In this document: positions 54,931 through 63,311 of the stretch, one piece after another
How the letters are laid out: the number at the start of each line of letters is the position of its first letter
How positions within the stretch are numbered: position 1 is the stretch's first letter
Made by a program: the position numbers and the translations under genes
The notes under the pieces: generated by a model
What the model was told of the DNA's origin: nothing
The model's input: the letters and a program-made list of their open reading frames with translations, nothing else
Database searches by the model: none
Source of the DNA: Flavonifractor sp. An112
Lineage (GTDB): Bacteria > Bacillota > Clostridia > Oscillospirales > Oscillospiraceae
Direction of reading: 5' to 3'
NCBI RefSeq assembly: GCF_002161085.1
Contig: NZ_NFLU01000011.1
Coordinates: 62,001 to 126,000 of the forward strand
Length of the DNA stretch: 64,000 nt

Positions 54931-56364
54931 ATGACATTATCTGATCGTCTCGGTTCCCGGGCGGCCATCACCGCCGGGGTGATTACTACCTTCCGCACCC
55001 TGTCCCGCCATCCCCACCCCTCTCACCACGAGGAGGCAGTGGGTCAGGACTACATGGAGTTTCTCCGGGGCCTGGGCCTCTCCCCCGTCCGGGATGAGGC
55101 GGGCAACGTGATGGCGGACTGCCCCGCCACCCCCGGCCGGGAGGACGAGCCTCTGCTCATCCTCCAGGGCCACATGGACATGGTGTGCGCCGTGGCTCCC
55201 GGCAGCGGGTTTGATCCCCTTACCCATCCGGTGACCATTCTGGAACAGGACGGATATCTGTGTACCGACCGCCGCTCCTCCCTGGGGGCGGACAACAACC
55301 TGGGCAACGCCGCCGCCCTGTGGGTGGTACAGCAGGGGGTGAGCCACGGACCTCTGCGCTTCCTCTTCACCGTAGGCGAAGAGATGGGCCTGGAGGGAGC
55401 CAAGGTGGTGGACCCGGCTTGGCTGGCGGGGGCGGCTTGGCTGCTCAACACCGACGGCTTCCATCTGGGCAGAGCCATTGTGGGCTCCGCCGGAGGGCGG
55501 CGGGAGTGCTGGACCCGGACCCTGGATACCTGCCCCGCCCCGGTTGGCGAGGCCTGGCGCATCTCCATGACCGGCGGCACCGGCGGCCACTCCGGCGATG
55601 ACATCCACCTGGGCCGCATCAACCCTATCAAGGTGCTGGCCGCTTATCTGAAGGACCGGCCCGCCCTGGCGGTGGCCGATTTCACCGGCGGCTCCGCTTT
55701 CAACGCCATCCCCGCCGGGGCAGAGGCTGTGGTGGTGGGTCAGAAGCCCGATCTGGGAGCGCTGGAGGAGGCCCTTCTCCCCTTTCGGACCACCGATCCC
55801 AACCTGAAACTGGACCTGTCCCCCGCCTCCCGGCCCGAGACGGTGTGGACGGTAGATTTCCGCCGGGAAGTGCTGGACCTGCTCACCGCCCTGCGCCACG
55901 GCGTGTTTGCCATGGACCCCCAGTTCCCCGGCGTGGTGGGGGCCTCGGTCAATCTGGGCGTGGCCCGGCGGGAGGAAAATACCTTCGCCGTCCGCCTCTT
56001 CCTCCGGGCTGCCCGGGAGGAGAACGAGGGCGCCATGGCGGCGGACAACCGCCGGTTGGCGGAAGAGGCTGGCTTCTCCCTCACCGTCACCGGCTATCCC
56101 GGCTGGCCGGGAGATAAAAACAACCCCCTGGCCCAGGTGCTGGACCGGGTGTACCGGGGCCAGACCGGGCGGGGGCTGGAAATCAATATGGTCCATGTGG
56201 GGCTGGAGCCCTCGGTGTTCCGGGCGAAAGCGCCGGGACTGGTGATGGCCTCCACGGGACCGGATATCATGGACGCCCACTCGGTGGACGAGCGGGCGCC
56301 GCTGGCGGGGCTGGCGGATTACGCCCTGCTGCTGGCGGGGCTGCTGGAGGAGCCCCTCAGCTGA
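54931..56364 (+). CDS. pepD: aminoacyl-histidine dipeptidase (PepD), M20 family
   Basis: The 477-residue product is a di-zinc aminopeptidase. Ligands are seen in LQGHMDMV (His), SLGADNNLGNA (bridging Asp), TVGEEMGLEGA (catalytic Glu and ligand), NTDGF (Asp) and DAHSVDE (His). The lid domain includes GGTGGHSGDDI and INPIKVLAAYL. It cleaves dipeptides with C-terminal histidine and related peptides. Its end overlaps the convergent rqcP by 8 bp. Confidence 0.93.
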   Translation: MTLSDRLGSRAAITAGVITTFRTLSRHPHPSHHEEAVGQDYMEFLRGLGLSPVRDEAGNVMADCPATPGREDEPLLILQGHMDMVCAVAPGSGFDPLTHPVTILEQDGYLCTDRRSSLGADNNLGNAAALWVVQQGVSHGPLRFLFTVGEEMGLEGAKVVDPAWLAGAAWLLNTDGFHLGRAIVGSAGGRRECWTRTLDTCPAPVGEAWRISMTGGTGGHSGDDIHLGRINPIKVLAAYLKDRPALAVADFTGGSAFNAIPAGAEAVVVGQKPDLGALEEALLPFRTTDPNLKLDLSPASRPETVWTVDFRREVLDLLTALRHGVFAMDPQFPGVVGASVNLGVARREENTFAVRLFLRAAREENEGAMAADNRRLAEEAGFSLTVTGYPGWPGDKNNPLAQVLDRVYRGQTGRGLEINMVHVGLEPSVFRAKAPGLVMASTGPDIMDAHSVDERAPLAGLADYALLLAGLLEEPLS

Positions 56365-56602
56365 GCAGCTCCTTGTACAGGGCGGGGGCGTCGGCCTTGC
56401 CCACGTGCTCGGCCACCGACAGCACCTCCACCTTCACGGTGCGCTCGCCGAAGCGCAGCTCCAGCACGTCGCCTACCTTCACGTCGTAGCTGGCCTTCAC
56501 CGGCCGGCCGTTGGCGGTGACCCGCTGGTTGTCGCAGGCCTCGTTGGCCACCGTCCGGCGCTTGATGAGCCGGGAGACCTTGAGCCATTTATCCAGGCGC
56601 AT
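56357..56602 (-). CDS. rqcP: RqcP-type S4-domain protein
   Basis: The 81-residue product is a single S4 domain beginning MRLDKWLKVSRLIKRRTVAN, as in RqcP (YabO/HslR group). RqcP acts with RqcH in tagging peptides on obstructed 50S subunits. The neighbours mazG and a SpoVB-like flippase match the Bacillus yabM-yabN-yabO order. ATG 56602 follows AAGGAGGAC. Confidence 0.92.
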   Translation of the reverse strand: MRLDKWLKVSRLIKRRTVANEACDNQRVTANGRPVKASYDVKVGDVLELRFGERTVKVEVLSVAEHVGKADAPALYKELLS

Positions 56603-56639
56603 ATTGAGTCCTCCTTGTTATATAAAAACGTAATATTAC

Positions 56640-56672
56640 AAAAGTGCCAGTCCTTCCGGACTGGCACTTTTT
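56640..56672. terminator. hup terminator
   Basis: A 14-bp stem AAAAGTGCCAGTCC with its complement and a TTCC loop lies between hup and rqcP and could act in either direction. Confidence 0.93.
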
Positions 56673-56683
56673 ATCAGGTCAGA

Positions 56684-56959
56684 TTACTGAGCCACGACGT
56701 CCTTCAGGGCCTTGCCGGGCTTAAATACGGGCACCTTGGAGGCGGGGATCTTGATGCTCTCCTTGGTCTTGGGGTTGCGGCCGGTGCGCTCGGCACGGCA
56801 CTTCACCTCAAAGGCGCCAAAGCCCACCAGCTGGACCTTATCACCCTCGGCCAGGCACTGGGAAATGACCTCGATGGCGGCGTTGATGGCGTTCTCGGTA
56901 TCCTTCTTGGACAGGCCGGCCTTCTCGGCGGCCGCATTGATCAGTTCAGCCTTGTTCAT
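56684..56959 (-). CDS. hup: DNA-binding protein HU
   Basis: The 91-residue product starts MNKAELINAAAEKAGLSKKD and has the DNA-binding arm GRNPKTKESIKIPASKVPVF, normal for HU. It bends and compacts DNA. It is inserted between mazG and rqcP, a place it also has in several clostridia. Confidence 0.96.
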   Translation of the reverse strand: MNKAELINAAAEKAGLSKKDTENAINAAIEVISQCLAEGDKVQLVGFGAFEVKCRAERTGRNPKTKESIKIPASKVPVFKPGKALKDVVAQ

Positions 56960-57019
56960 TTGGTGCGTTCCTCCTGTTTTGCTCTGTTGTACTTGATATT
57001 TACTTAAGGCGGTGCGCCT

Positions 57020-57808
57020 TTAAGTTTCTTTGGCGTGTTCCCATAGCTTGTCCAGTTCTTCCAGAGTCATGCCCTCCATGGACTGATTCTGGGCGGCGGC
57101 CTGTTCCTCCACCTTGGCAAACCGGCCGATGAACTTGTCGGTGGCCTTGCCTAGCGCCACCTCCGGGTCCACCTTCAAAAAACGGGAGACATTGACGGCG
57201 GAGAAGAGCAGGTCGCCCAGCTCCTCCTCCACGTTGGTGCCCTGGGCCACGGCGGTTTTCAGCTCCTCCAGCTCCTCGGACAGCTTGTCCAGAGCGCCGG
57301 AGATATCCGGCCAGTCGAAGCCCGCCTTTTTGGCCTTTTTCTGCACCTTCTCCGCCCGCCACAGGGCGGGCAGAGAACGGGCCACGGCGTCCAGGGCGTC
57401 GGTGTTGGTAGCCTGGCCCTTTTCCTTGCGCTTGAGCTCTTCCCAGTTGGTGAGCACCTCGCCGGTGCCCGACACGCTCACGTCCCCAAACACATGGGGG
57501 TGGCGGTAGATGAGCTTTTTGCACACGCCGTCGGCCACATCGTCCAGATTAAACCGGCCGGCCTCCTGCTCCATGCGGGCGTGGAAGAGCACCTGGAGCA
57601 GCACGTCCCCCAGCTCCTCCTTCAGGTGGTCGGGGTTCTGCTCGTCGATGGCCTCCACGGCCTCATAGGCCTCCTCCAGGAAGTTGCGGCGGATAGACTC
57701 ATGAGTCTGTTCCGCGTCCCAGGGGCAGCCGCCGGGGGCGCGGAGAATGCGGACGATCTCCTCCAGGTCCCGAACGTCATAGAAATCTTTATACTGAAAA
57801 TCTACCAT
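57020..57808 (-). CDS. mazG: nucleoside triphosphate pyrophosphohydrolase MazG
   Basis: The 262-residue product contains two MazG domains. The first holds CPWDAEQTHESIRRNFLEEA with EELGDVLLQVLFHA, the second EELGDLLFSAVNVSRFL near residues 190-205; the E-x3-E and E-x2-D metal ligands are present in both. It hydrolyses non-canonical NTPs. It lies 37 nt downstream of the SpoVB-like gene. Confidence 0.94.
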   Translation of the reverse strand: MVDFQYKDFYDVRDLEEIVRILRAPGGCPWDAEQTHESIRRNFLEEAYEAVEAIDEQNPDHLKEELGDVLLQVLFHARMEQEAGRFNLDDVADGVCKKLIYRHPHVFGDVSVSGTGEVLTNWEELKRKEKGQATNTDALDAVARSLPALWRAEKVQKKAKKAGFDWPDISGALDKLSEELEELKTAVAQGTNVEEELGDLLFSAVNVSRFLKVDPEVALGKATDKFIGRFAKVEEQAAAQNQSMEGMTLEELDKLWEHAKET

Positions 57809-57845
57809 ATTTCAAAGCCTCCTGCAACCTCTTTTTCCAAAAAAG

Positions 57846-59606
57846 TCAGCGAATCCGCAAGAACCTGGCAATCTTATCTCCCCTGGGCATCATTTCCAGG
57901 TCCTCCTTGGACAGCACCTTCAGCACCACGATGAGGATGGCATATACCACCACGCCGGCCAGAATGCCGCCGCCGGTGGCGATGGCGTTCATCAGGAAGG
58001 AGCCGGAGAAGAACCGGGCCAGCAGGCCCTGGCAGCCCCAGGCGGCAGCCGCCATTAAGATCGAGGCGATGAGGGGCTTGACAAAGACGGGGATAAGCCG
58101 GGGGGGATTGGGCACCATGCGCTTGATGACGATGAGGTTGAGCACCGACACGATCACGAAGCAGGTCAAAGTGCCGATGGGGGCGCCGAAGATCATGAAC
58201 TTGGGATTGCCCACCAGGGTGTAGCTGACGATGACTTTGGCCACGCCGCCGATCACCATGGTGATGATGGGCAGGTTGACAATGCCGTTGGCCTGGAGGA
58301 TGGCGGAGGCCACCACCTGGATGCACACGAAGAGGGCGGCGATGCCCAGGATGGACAGCAGGGGTCCGGCAATGGTCTCGTCCACGTTGCCCACGGTGAG
58401 CAGCTGGATGATGGGGGTGCCCAGAGCAAACAGGCCGAAGCCGCAGGGCAGGGCGATGAGGGCGGAGATGCGCATGGCGGACTCGGTGGTGCGCTGGGCG
58501 CCCCGCCGGTCCCGCCGGGCGATGCAGGCGGACACGCCGGGCACGATGCAGGCGGTCAGGGGTACCATCAGGTTGAAGGGCAGGTTGTAGATGCTCATGG
58601 TCTTGCTGTACACGCCGTACAGCTCCCGGGCGGAGTCCAGAATGGGATTGAGCTGGGTGTCCGGGTTGGTGAGCACCTCGGCCTGGAAGGCGGCCAGGTT
58701 TTCCTGGAAGATCTCCACCGCCTTGGGGAAGATGTCCAACACGCTGTTGGAGATGCCGGTGAGGCCGTCCTGAATGGCGGTAAACACGGTCTGCAGCTGG
58801 CTCTGCACCAGGCCGGTGTCGATGAGGTTGACAATGGTCAGGGTGCAGGAGCTGAGGGTGATGGGGATGGCCAGCTTGAGCAGCCGGGACAGGATCTGTT
58901 TGGAGGTGTCGGGGGTGTCGTTGGAGGTAATCCGTTCCCGCCTGTTGGTGCGGATGTGGTTAAAGGCCAGGAAGGCCACCGACAGAATGGAGCCGATGGA
59001 CACGCCCAGCAGGGCGCCGGAGGCGGACAGGCGGCTCTTCAGATCCTCGTCAGGGATGGCGGAGTTGAGGATGAGGAAGGCCAGAGCCAGGCCCAGGAAC
59101 ATCTTGGACAGGGCCTCAATGACCTGGGAGATGCCGGTGGGCACCATGTTCATGTGGCCCTGGGCGTAGCCCCGGAAGGCGGAGCAGATGCAGGTACACA
59201 GCACCGACGGGGACAGGGCCAGCACGGCAAAGACGGCCTTCTCATTCTGCAGCACATACTTGGCCACAATGGGAGAGAACACCGACATACACACGAAGCT
59301 GAACAGGCCCATGAACAGGAAGGCGAAGAAGGCCACCTGGAACACCTTGCTCTTCTGGTTCTGGCGGCCCAGGGTGTTGCACTCGCTCACCGTCTTGGAC
59401 AGGGCCACAGGCAGGCCGGCGGTGGAGATGGTGAGGAAGAAGGTATAGATGTTGTAGGCAGCGTTAAAGTCGCCGTAGGCCTCGTCAGGCAGCAGGGCGG
59501 TCAGCGGGATCTTGTAGATGGCGCCGATGACCTTGACGATGATGGTGGTCATGGCCAAAAAGGCCGCCGCGCCGTAGAAGGTATTTTTTTTCTGCTGGTT
59601 TGACAA
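57846..59606 (-). CDS. SpoVB/MurJ-like lipid flippase (MVF/polysaccharide biosynthesis family)
   Basis: The 586-residue integral membrane protein has about fourteen segments. It begins FYGAAAFLAMTTIIVKVIGA and contains the family's first-loop motif LPDEAYGDFNAAYNIYTFFL, and ends with a cytoplasmic tail. It belongs to the group of Bacillus SpoVB and YabM that move lipid-linked cell-wall or cortex precursors. A start TTG 59606 follows GGGGGAC. About 60 residues (280-340) form an unusually long polar insertion between helices. Confidence 0.88.
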   Translation of the reverse strand: MSNQQKKNTFYGAAAFLAMTTIIVKVIGAIYKIPLTALLPDEAYGDFNAAYNIYTFFLTISTAGLPVALSKTVSECNTLGRQNQKSKVFQVAFFAFLFMGLFSFVCMSVFSPIVAKYVLQNEKAVFAVLALSPSVLCTCICSAFRGYAQGHMNMVPTGISQVIEALSKMFLGLALAFLILNSAIPDEDLKSRLSASGALLGVSIGSILSVAFLAFNHIRTNRRERITSNDTPDTSKQILSRLLKLAIPITLSSCTLTIVNLIDTGLVQSQLQTVFTAIQDGLTGISNSVLDIFPKAVEIFQENLAAFQAEVLTNPDTQLNPILDSARELYGVYSKTMSIYNLPFNLMVPLTACIVPGVSACIARRDRRGAQRTTESAMRISALIALPCGFGLFALGTPIIQLLTVGNVDETIAGPLLSILGIAALFVCIQVVASAILQANGIVNLPIITMVIGGVAKVIVSYTLVGNPKFMIFGAPIGTLTCFVIVSVLNLIVIKRMVPNPPRLIPVFVKPLIASILMAAAAWGCQGLLARFFSGSFLMNAIATGGGILAGVVVYAILIVVLKVLSKEDLEMMPRGDKIARFLRIR

Positions 59607-59618
59607 CGGTAGTCCCCC

Positions 59619-60920
59619 TTAGTTGTTCTGGAACAGCAGGGGCAGGGCGTAGTCCGCCACTTCCCGTCGTACCCGCTCCAGGTCGATGGTCAAAAAGTCC
59701 CCATCCTTGTATATGACCTTGCCCCGGGCCATATTCATGCACACATCGGAGCCATGGGCGGCGTAGGCCAGGTTGGAGATGACGCTGTGGCAGGGGGTCA
59801 GGTTCAGGTGGGAGAAGTCCACCAGGATCAGGTCGGCCTCATACCCGGCCTGGATGACGCCGGTCTGGCGGCCCAGAGCCACGCCGCCGTCCCGGGTGGC
59901 CATCTTCAGGGCGTCCAGGGGCAGCAGGGCCAGGGGATCGCAGTTGGCCCCGTTGTGGAGGATGGCGGCAAACTTCAGGTCGCTGAAAAAGTCGGTGCAG
60001 TTGTTGGAGGACACGCCGTCGGTGCCCAGGCACACGTTGACCCCCGCCTTCTTCATGGCGGGCACCGGGGCGATGCCGCTGCCCAGCTTCAGGTTGGAGA
60101 TGGGGTTGTGGATGGCGGAGATCCCCTTCTCGGCCATAATGGCCCAGTCCTCCGGGGTGGTCCACACGCAGTGGGCGGCGATGGCCCGGCCGTCCCACAC
60201 GCCGTAGTCATTGAGGACCTGGATGGGGGTCTTGCCGTGGCGGGACAGGCAGGCCTCGTGCTCGGCGCGGGTCTCGGAGATGTGGACGTGCATTCCCAGG
60301 TCGTGCTCCCGGGCGTAGTCTGCCATCCACTGCCACAGCTCCTTCCGGGAGGTGTACTCCCCGTGGATGGAGGCGTCGATGCGGATCTGGCCGTCGTTGT
60401 AGTTGTGCCACTTCTCGGTGAGCTCCCGCTGGGCCACGCAGTCGTGGTTGGTGTCGGGATCAAAGCCCTCCCCGAAGAGGACGCCGCCCACGCTCAGGTT
60501 GGCGCTGATGCCGGCGGAGGCCACCTCCTGAGCGATGACGTCGGTGTGCATATACATATCGGCGATGGCGGTGACGCCGGAGGCAATCATCTCCGCCAGA
60601 CCCAGGTCGGTGCAGCAGCGCACGGCCCGGTCGTCCCAGCGGGCCTCCACCGGGAAGATGTAGTTGTTCAGCCAGTCCTGGAGGTTGTTGCCGTCGCCGT
60701 AGCCCCGCATGGCGGTCATAGGCACATGGGTGTGGGCGTTGACAAAGCCGGGCATCAGTACGTTGCCCTTGCCGTCGATCTCCTGATCAAAGGTCCCCTG
60801 GGGGCGGACGGTGCCCACGGAGACGATCCTGGTGCCCTCCACCGCCACATAGGCGCCGGGCAGGACGGTGCCCGCCTCGTCCATCAGCACGGCGGTGCAG
60901 TTGTGAATGAGAATGGACAT
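59619..60920 (-). CDS. amidohydrolase, S-adenosylhomocysteine/5'-methylthioadenosine deaminase-like
   Basis: The 433-residue TIM-barrel enzyme has metal ligands in PGFVNAHTHVPMTAMRG (HxH), MHVHISET (His), IAAHCVW (His) and LGTDGVSSNN (Asp). This set is that of the MtaD/TrzN-like deaminases acting on adenosine derivatives. It stands 45 nt downstream of purine nucleoside phosphorylase, which supports a role in nucleoside salvage. The exact substrate is not certain. Confidence 0.88.
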   Translation of the reverse strand: MSILIHNCTAVLMDEAGTVLPGAYVAVEGTRIVSVGTVRPQGTFDQEIDGKGNVLMPGFVNAHTHVPMTAMRGYGDGNNLQDWLNNYIFPVEARWDDRAVRCCTDLGLAEMIASGVTAIADMYMHTDVIAQEVASAGISANLSVGGVLFGEGFDPDTNHDCVAQRELTEKWHNYNDGQIRIDASIHGEYTSRKELWQWMADYAREHDLGMHVHISETRAEHEACLSRHGKTPIQVLNDYGVWDGRAIAAHCVWTTPEDWAIMAEKGISAIHNPISNLKLGSGIAPVPAMKKAGVNVCLGTDGVSSNNCTDFFSDLKFAAILHNGANCDPLALLPLDALKMATRDGGVALGRQTGVIQAGYEADLILVDFSHLNLTPCHSVISNLAYAAHGSDVCMNMARGKVIYKDGDFLTIDLERVRREVADYALPLLFQNN

Positions 60921-60965
60921 AAACTGTTGATCTCCTTTGTTTGTGATACAGAAGAAAGCCCCGTC

Positions 60966-61793
60966 TTACCCGATCTGCTTCAGGCAGGCCAGTACCAGCC
61001 GGGAGAACTTGTCCTTGCAGGCCTCGGCGGCCTCCAGCACCTCCTCCTCGGAGAGGGGCTGATCCAGGATACCGGCGGCCATGTTGGAGAGCAGGGTGAA
61101 GCCCAGCACCTGCATCCCGCAGTGGCCGGCCACGATGACCTCGGGGGCGGTGGACATACCCACCGCGTCGGCCCCGGCGATGCGGGCGAAGCGCACCTCG
61201 GCGGGGGTCTCGTACTGGGGGCCGGGGAAGTACATATACACGCCTTCCTTCAGCGCAATGCCCAGCTCGGCGGCGGACTTCCGGGCCACATCCTGAAGGG
61301 CGGGGGTGTACAGGTGGGAGGCGTCGGGGAAGCGGACGCCGAACTGGGGCAGGTTCTCGCCCCGCAGGGGGGACTCCATGAAGATCTTGATCTGGTCGGT
61401 GATGAGCATCAGGTCGCCCGCCTTCCAGCTGGTGTTGACGCAGCCGGCGGCGTTGGTGACGATGAGGGTGTCGCAGCCCAGCAGCTTGAGCACCCGGACG
61501 GCGTAGGCCACCTCCTCATAGGAGTAGCCTTCATAGTGGTGCATCCGGCCCTGCATGACGGCCACGCTCTGGCCCTCCAGGGTGCCGAACACCAGACGGC
61601 CCTTGTGGCCGGGAGCGGTGGAGGCCTTGAAGTGGGGGATCTCCCCGTAGGGCACGGCGATGGCGTTCTCCACAATATCCCCCATGTAGCCCAGGCCGGA
61701 GCCCAGGATCATGGCCACCTTGGGGGCAAAGGTGCCGATCTTGCTGCGGATGTAGTCGGCGCTCTCCTGATACTGCGCAAAGGTATAGTGCAT
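60966..61793 (-). CDS. punA: purine nucleoside phosphorylase
   Basis: The 275-residue trimeric-type PNP has ILGSGLGYMGD, GRMHHYEGYS, TNAAGCVNTSWKAGDLMLITD, the purine-site motif FPGPQYETPAEVRF and GMSTAPEVIVAGHCGM. It cleaves inosine and guanosine with phosphate. ATG 61793 follows AAGGAGG. It leads an operon with the deaminase, and probably the flippase gene and those beyond. Confidence 0.95.
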   Translation of the reverse strand: MHYTFAQYQESADYIRSKIGTFAPKVAMILGSGLGYMGDIVENAIAVPYGEIPHFKASTAPGHKGRLVFGTLEGQSVAVMQGRMHHYEGYSYEEVAYAVRVLKLLGCDTLIVTNAAGCVNTSWKAGDLMLITDQIKIFMESPLRGENLPQFGVRFPDASHLYTPALQDVARKSAAELGIALKEGVYMYFPGPQYETPAEVRFARIAGADAVGMSTAPEVIVAGHCGMQVLGFTLLSNMAAGILDQPLSEEEVLEAAEACKDKFSRLVLACLKQIG

Positions 61794-61860
61794 AACAGAT
61801 CCTCCTTAACAGCGGATGAAAGTAAAAGTTTTCGGTCCTATGAAAGGTTAATCTATGCAA

Positions 61861-61965
61861 TTATACACCTTATAATAGGAAAAAGCAATGAGGATTGCTG
61901 TGTGGAATGAGGAACAAAAGTTCCAAAACTCCCCTCTTGACTGGTACATTTGTTCGAGTTATAAT
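61861..61965. promoter_or_regulatory. divergent promoters for punA and the radical SAM gene
   Basis: Minus strand: TTGCTT (61889-61884), 17 bp, TATAAT (61866-61861) for punA. Plus strand: TTGACT (61937-61942), 17 bp, TATAAT (61960-61965) for the radical SAM gene. A small GGAAC-AAAA-GTTCC hairpin lies between them. Confidence 0.7.
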
Positions 61966-61986
61966 AGGGCCAAAGGGGGGAGTACG

Positions 61987-63237
61987 GTGGACCTGATGGA
62001 TAAGCTGACCATTTTGGCGGATGCGGCCAAGTACGATGCGGCCTGCACCTCCAGCGGGGTGGACCGGCGGGGCGGCAAAGGCATGGGGAGCACCATGGCC
62101 GCCGGGTGCTGCCACTCCTTCTCTGCCGACGGCCGGTGTATCTCCCTTTTGAAGGTACTGTACACCAACCGCTGTATCTACGACTGCGCCTACTGCGTCA
62201 ACCGCCGGTCCAACGACCTGCCCCGGGCGGCCTTCACCCCAAGGGAGCTGGCGGAGCTGACCACCGGATTCTACCGGCGCAACTATATTGAGGGGCTGTT
62301 TCTCTCCTCCGCGGTGTGGGTCAGCCCCGACCGCACCACCGAGGAGATGATATCTGCCCTCACCCTGCTGAGGCAGGAGTACGGCTTTCACGGTTATATT
62401 CATGCCAAGGCCATCCCCGGGGCCGACCCGCTCCTTACCCAGCGGCTGGGTCAGCTGGCCGACCGCTTGTCCGTCAACATCGAGCTGCCCAGCCAGGACA
62501 GCCTCCATAAATTGTGCCCCGACAAGGAGAAAAAGGCCATTCTGGCCCCCATGGCTCAGATCCGGGATGGCATCACCCAGGCCAAGGGGGAGCTGGTAAA
62601 GTATAAGCACGCCCCCCGCTTTGCCCCGGCGGGCCAGTCCACCCAGATGATCATTGGGGCCACGCCCGAGAGTGACAAGCACATTTTGACCCTGACCCAG
62701 GCCTTATATGACCAATACAAGCTGAAACGGGTGTTTTTCTCCGCCTATATGCCGGTGTCCGACAGTTCCCTCCTCCCCGCCCGGCAGGACTTCAAGCCGC
62801 CCCTGCTGCGGGAGCACCGGCTGTACCAGGCCGACTGGCTGCTGCGGTTCTACCACTTCCGGGCGGAGGAGCTGCTGGACGAGGCCCACCCCAACTTCGA
62901 CACCCGGGTGGACCCCAAGTGCGCCTGGGCCCTGGGGCATATGGAGCAGTTCCCGGTGGAGGTGAACAGGGCCAATTACGAGACTCTGCTGCGGGTGCCC
63001 GGCATCGGGGTGGTGTCCGCCAAACGGATTTTAACCGCCCGGCGGGTGGGGCCCCTCACCTTCTCGGGCCTGAAAACCCTGGGGGTGGTGTTGAAACGGG
63101 CCCAGTATTTCATCACCTGCTCGGGGAAGATGCTGGAGGGGTTAAGAGTAAACCCCGACGGGGTGCTCCGCCATATGGTGGCTCTGGAGAAGCCCGCCCT
63201 GGCGGGCTACGAGCCGGAGCAGCTGTCATTGTTCTGA
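61987..63237 (+). CDS. putative DNA modification/repair radical SAM protein
   Basis: The 416-residue product has the radical-SAM cluster motif CIYDCAYC within LYTNRCIYDCAYCVNRRSND, preceded by RGGKGMGS, and a C-terminal helix-hairpin-helix (LLRVPGIGVVSAKRILTAR) of the kind that binds DNA. It belongs to the family usually paired with a TIGR03915 protein (next gene) and annotated only as putative DNA repair; its chemistry is not established to my knowledge. The start is GTG 61987, 6 nt after GGGGGGAG; ATG 61996 is further from the site. Confidence 0.9.
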   Translation: MDLMDKLTILADAAKYDAACTSSGVDRRGGKGMGSTMAAGCCHSFSADGRCISLLKVLYTNRCIYDCAYCVNRRSNDLPRAAFTPRELAELTTGFYRRNYIEGLFLSSAVWVSPDRTTEEMISALTLLRQEYGFHGYIHAKAIPGADPLLTQRLGQLADRLSVNIELPSQDSLHKLCPDKEKKAILAPMAQIRDGITQAKGELVKYKHAPRFAPAGQSTQMIIGATPESDKHILTLTQALYDQYKLKRVFFSAYMPVSDSSLLPARQDFKPPLLREHRLYQADWLLRFYHFRAEELLDEAHPNFDTRVDPKCAWALGHMEQFPVEVNRANYETLLRVPGIGVVSAKRILTARRVGPLTFSGLKTLGVVLKRAQYFITCSGKMLEGLRVNPDGVLRHMVALEKPALAGYEPEQLSLF

Positions 63238-63250
63238 GGAGCGGGAAATA

Positions 63251-63290
63251 CGGATTGCCGAGCCAGTGTGCCCACTGGCTGGCAATGACA
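63251..63290. repeat. dispersed GTCATTG...GCAATCC-type palindrome
   Basis: CGGATTGCC and GGCAATGACA flank GCCAGTG-TGCC-CACTGGC. The same unit is embedded in the element at 16604-16644. It lies between the radical SAM gene and its partner. Confidence 0.8.
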
Positions 63291-63311
63291 GCAGTGTGAA
63301 AGGAGGTCCCC

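Noticed and set aside
59754-61910. A plus-strand 718-codon frame opposite the deaminase and punA
   Set aside because: It runs antisense through two clearly recognised enzymes and their shared gap.
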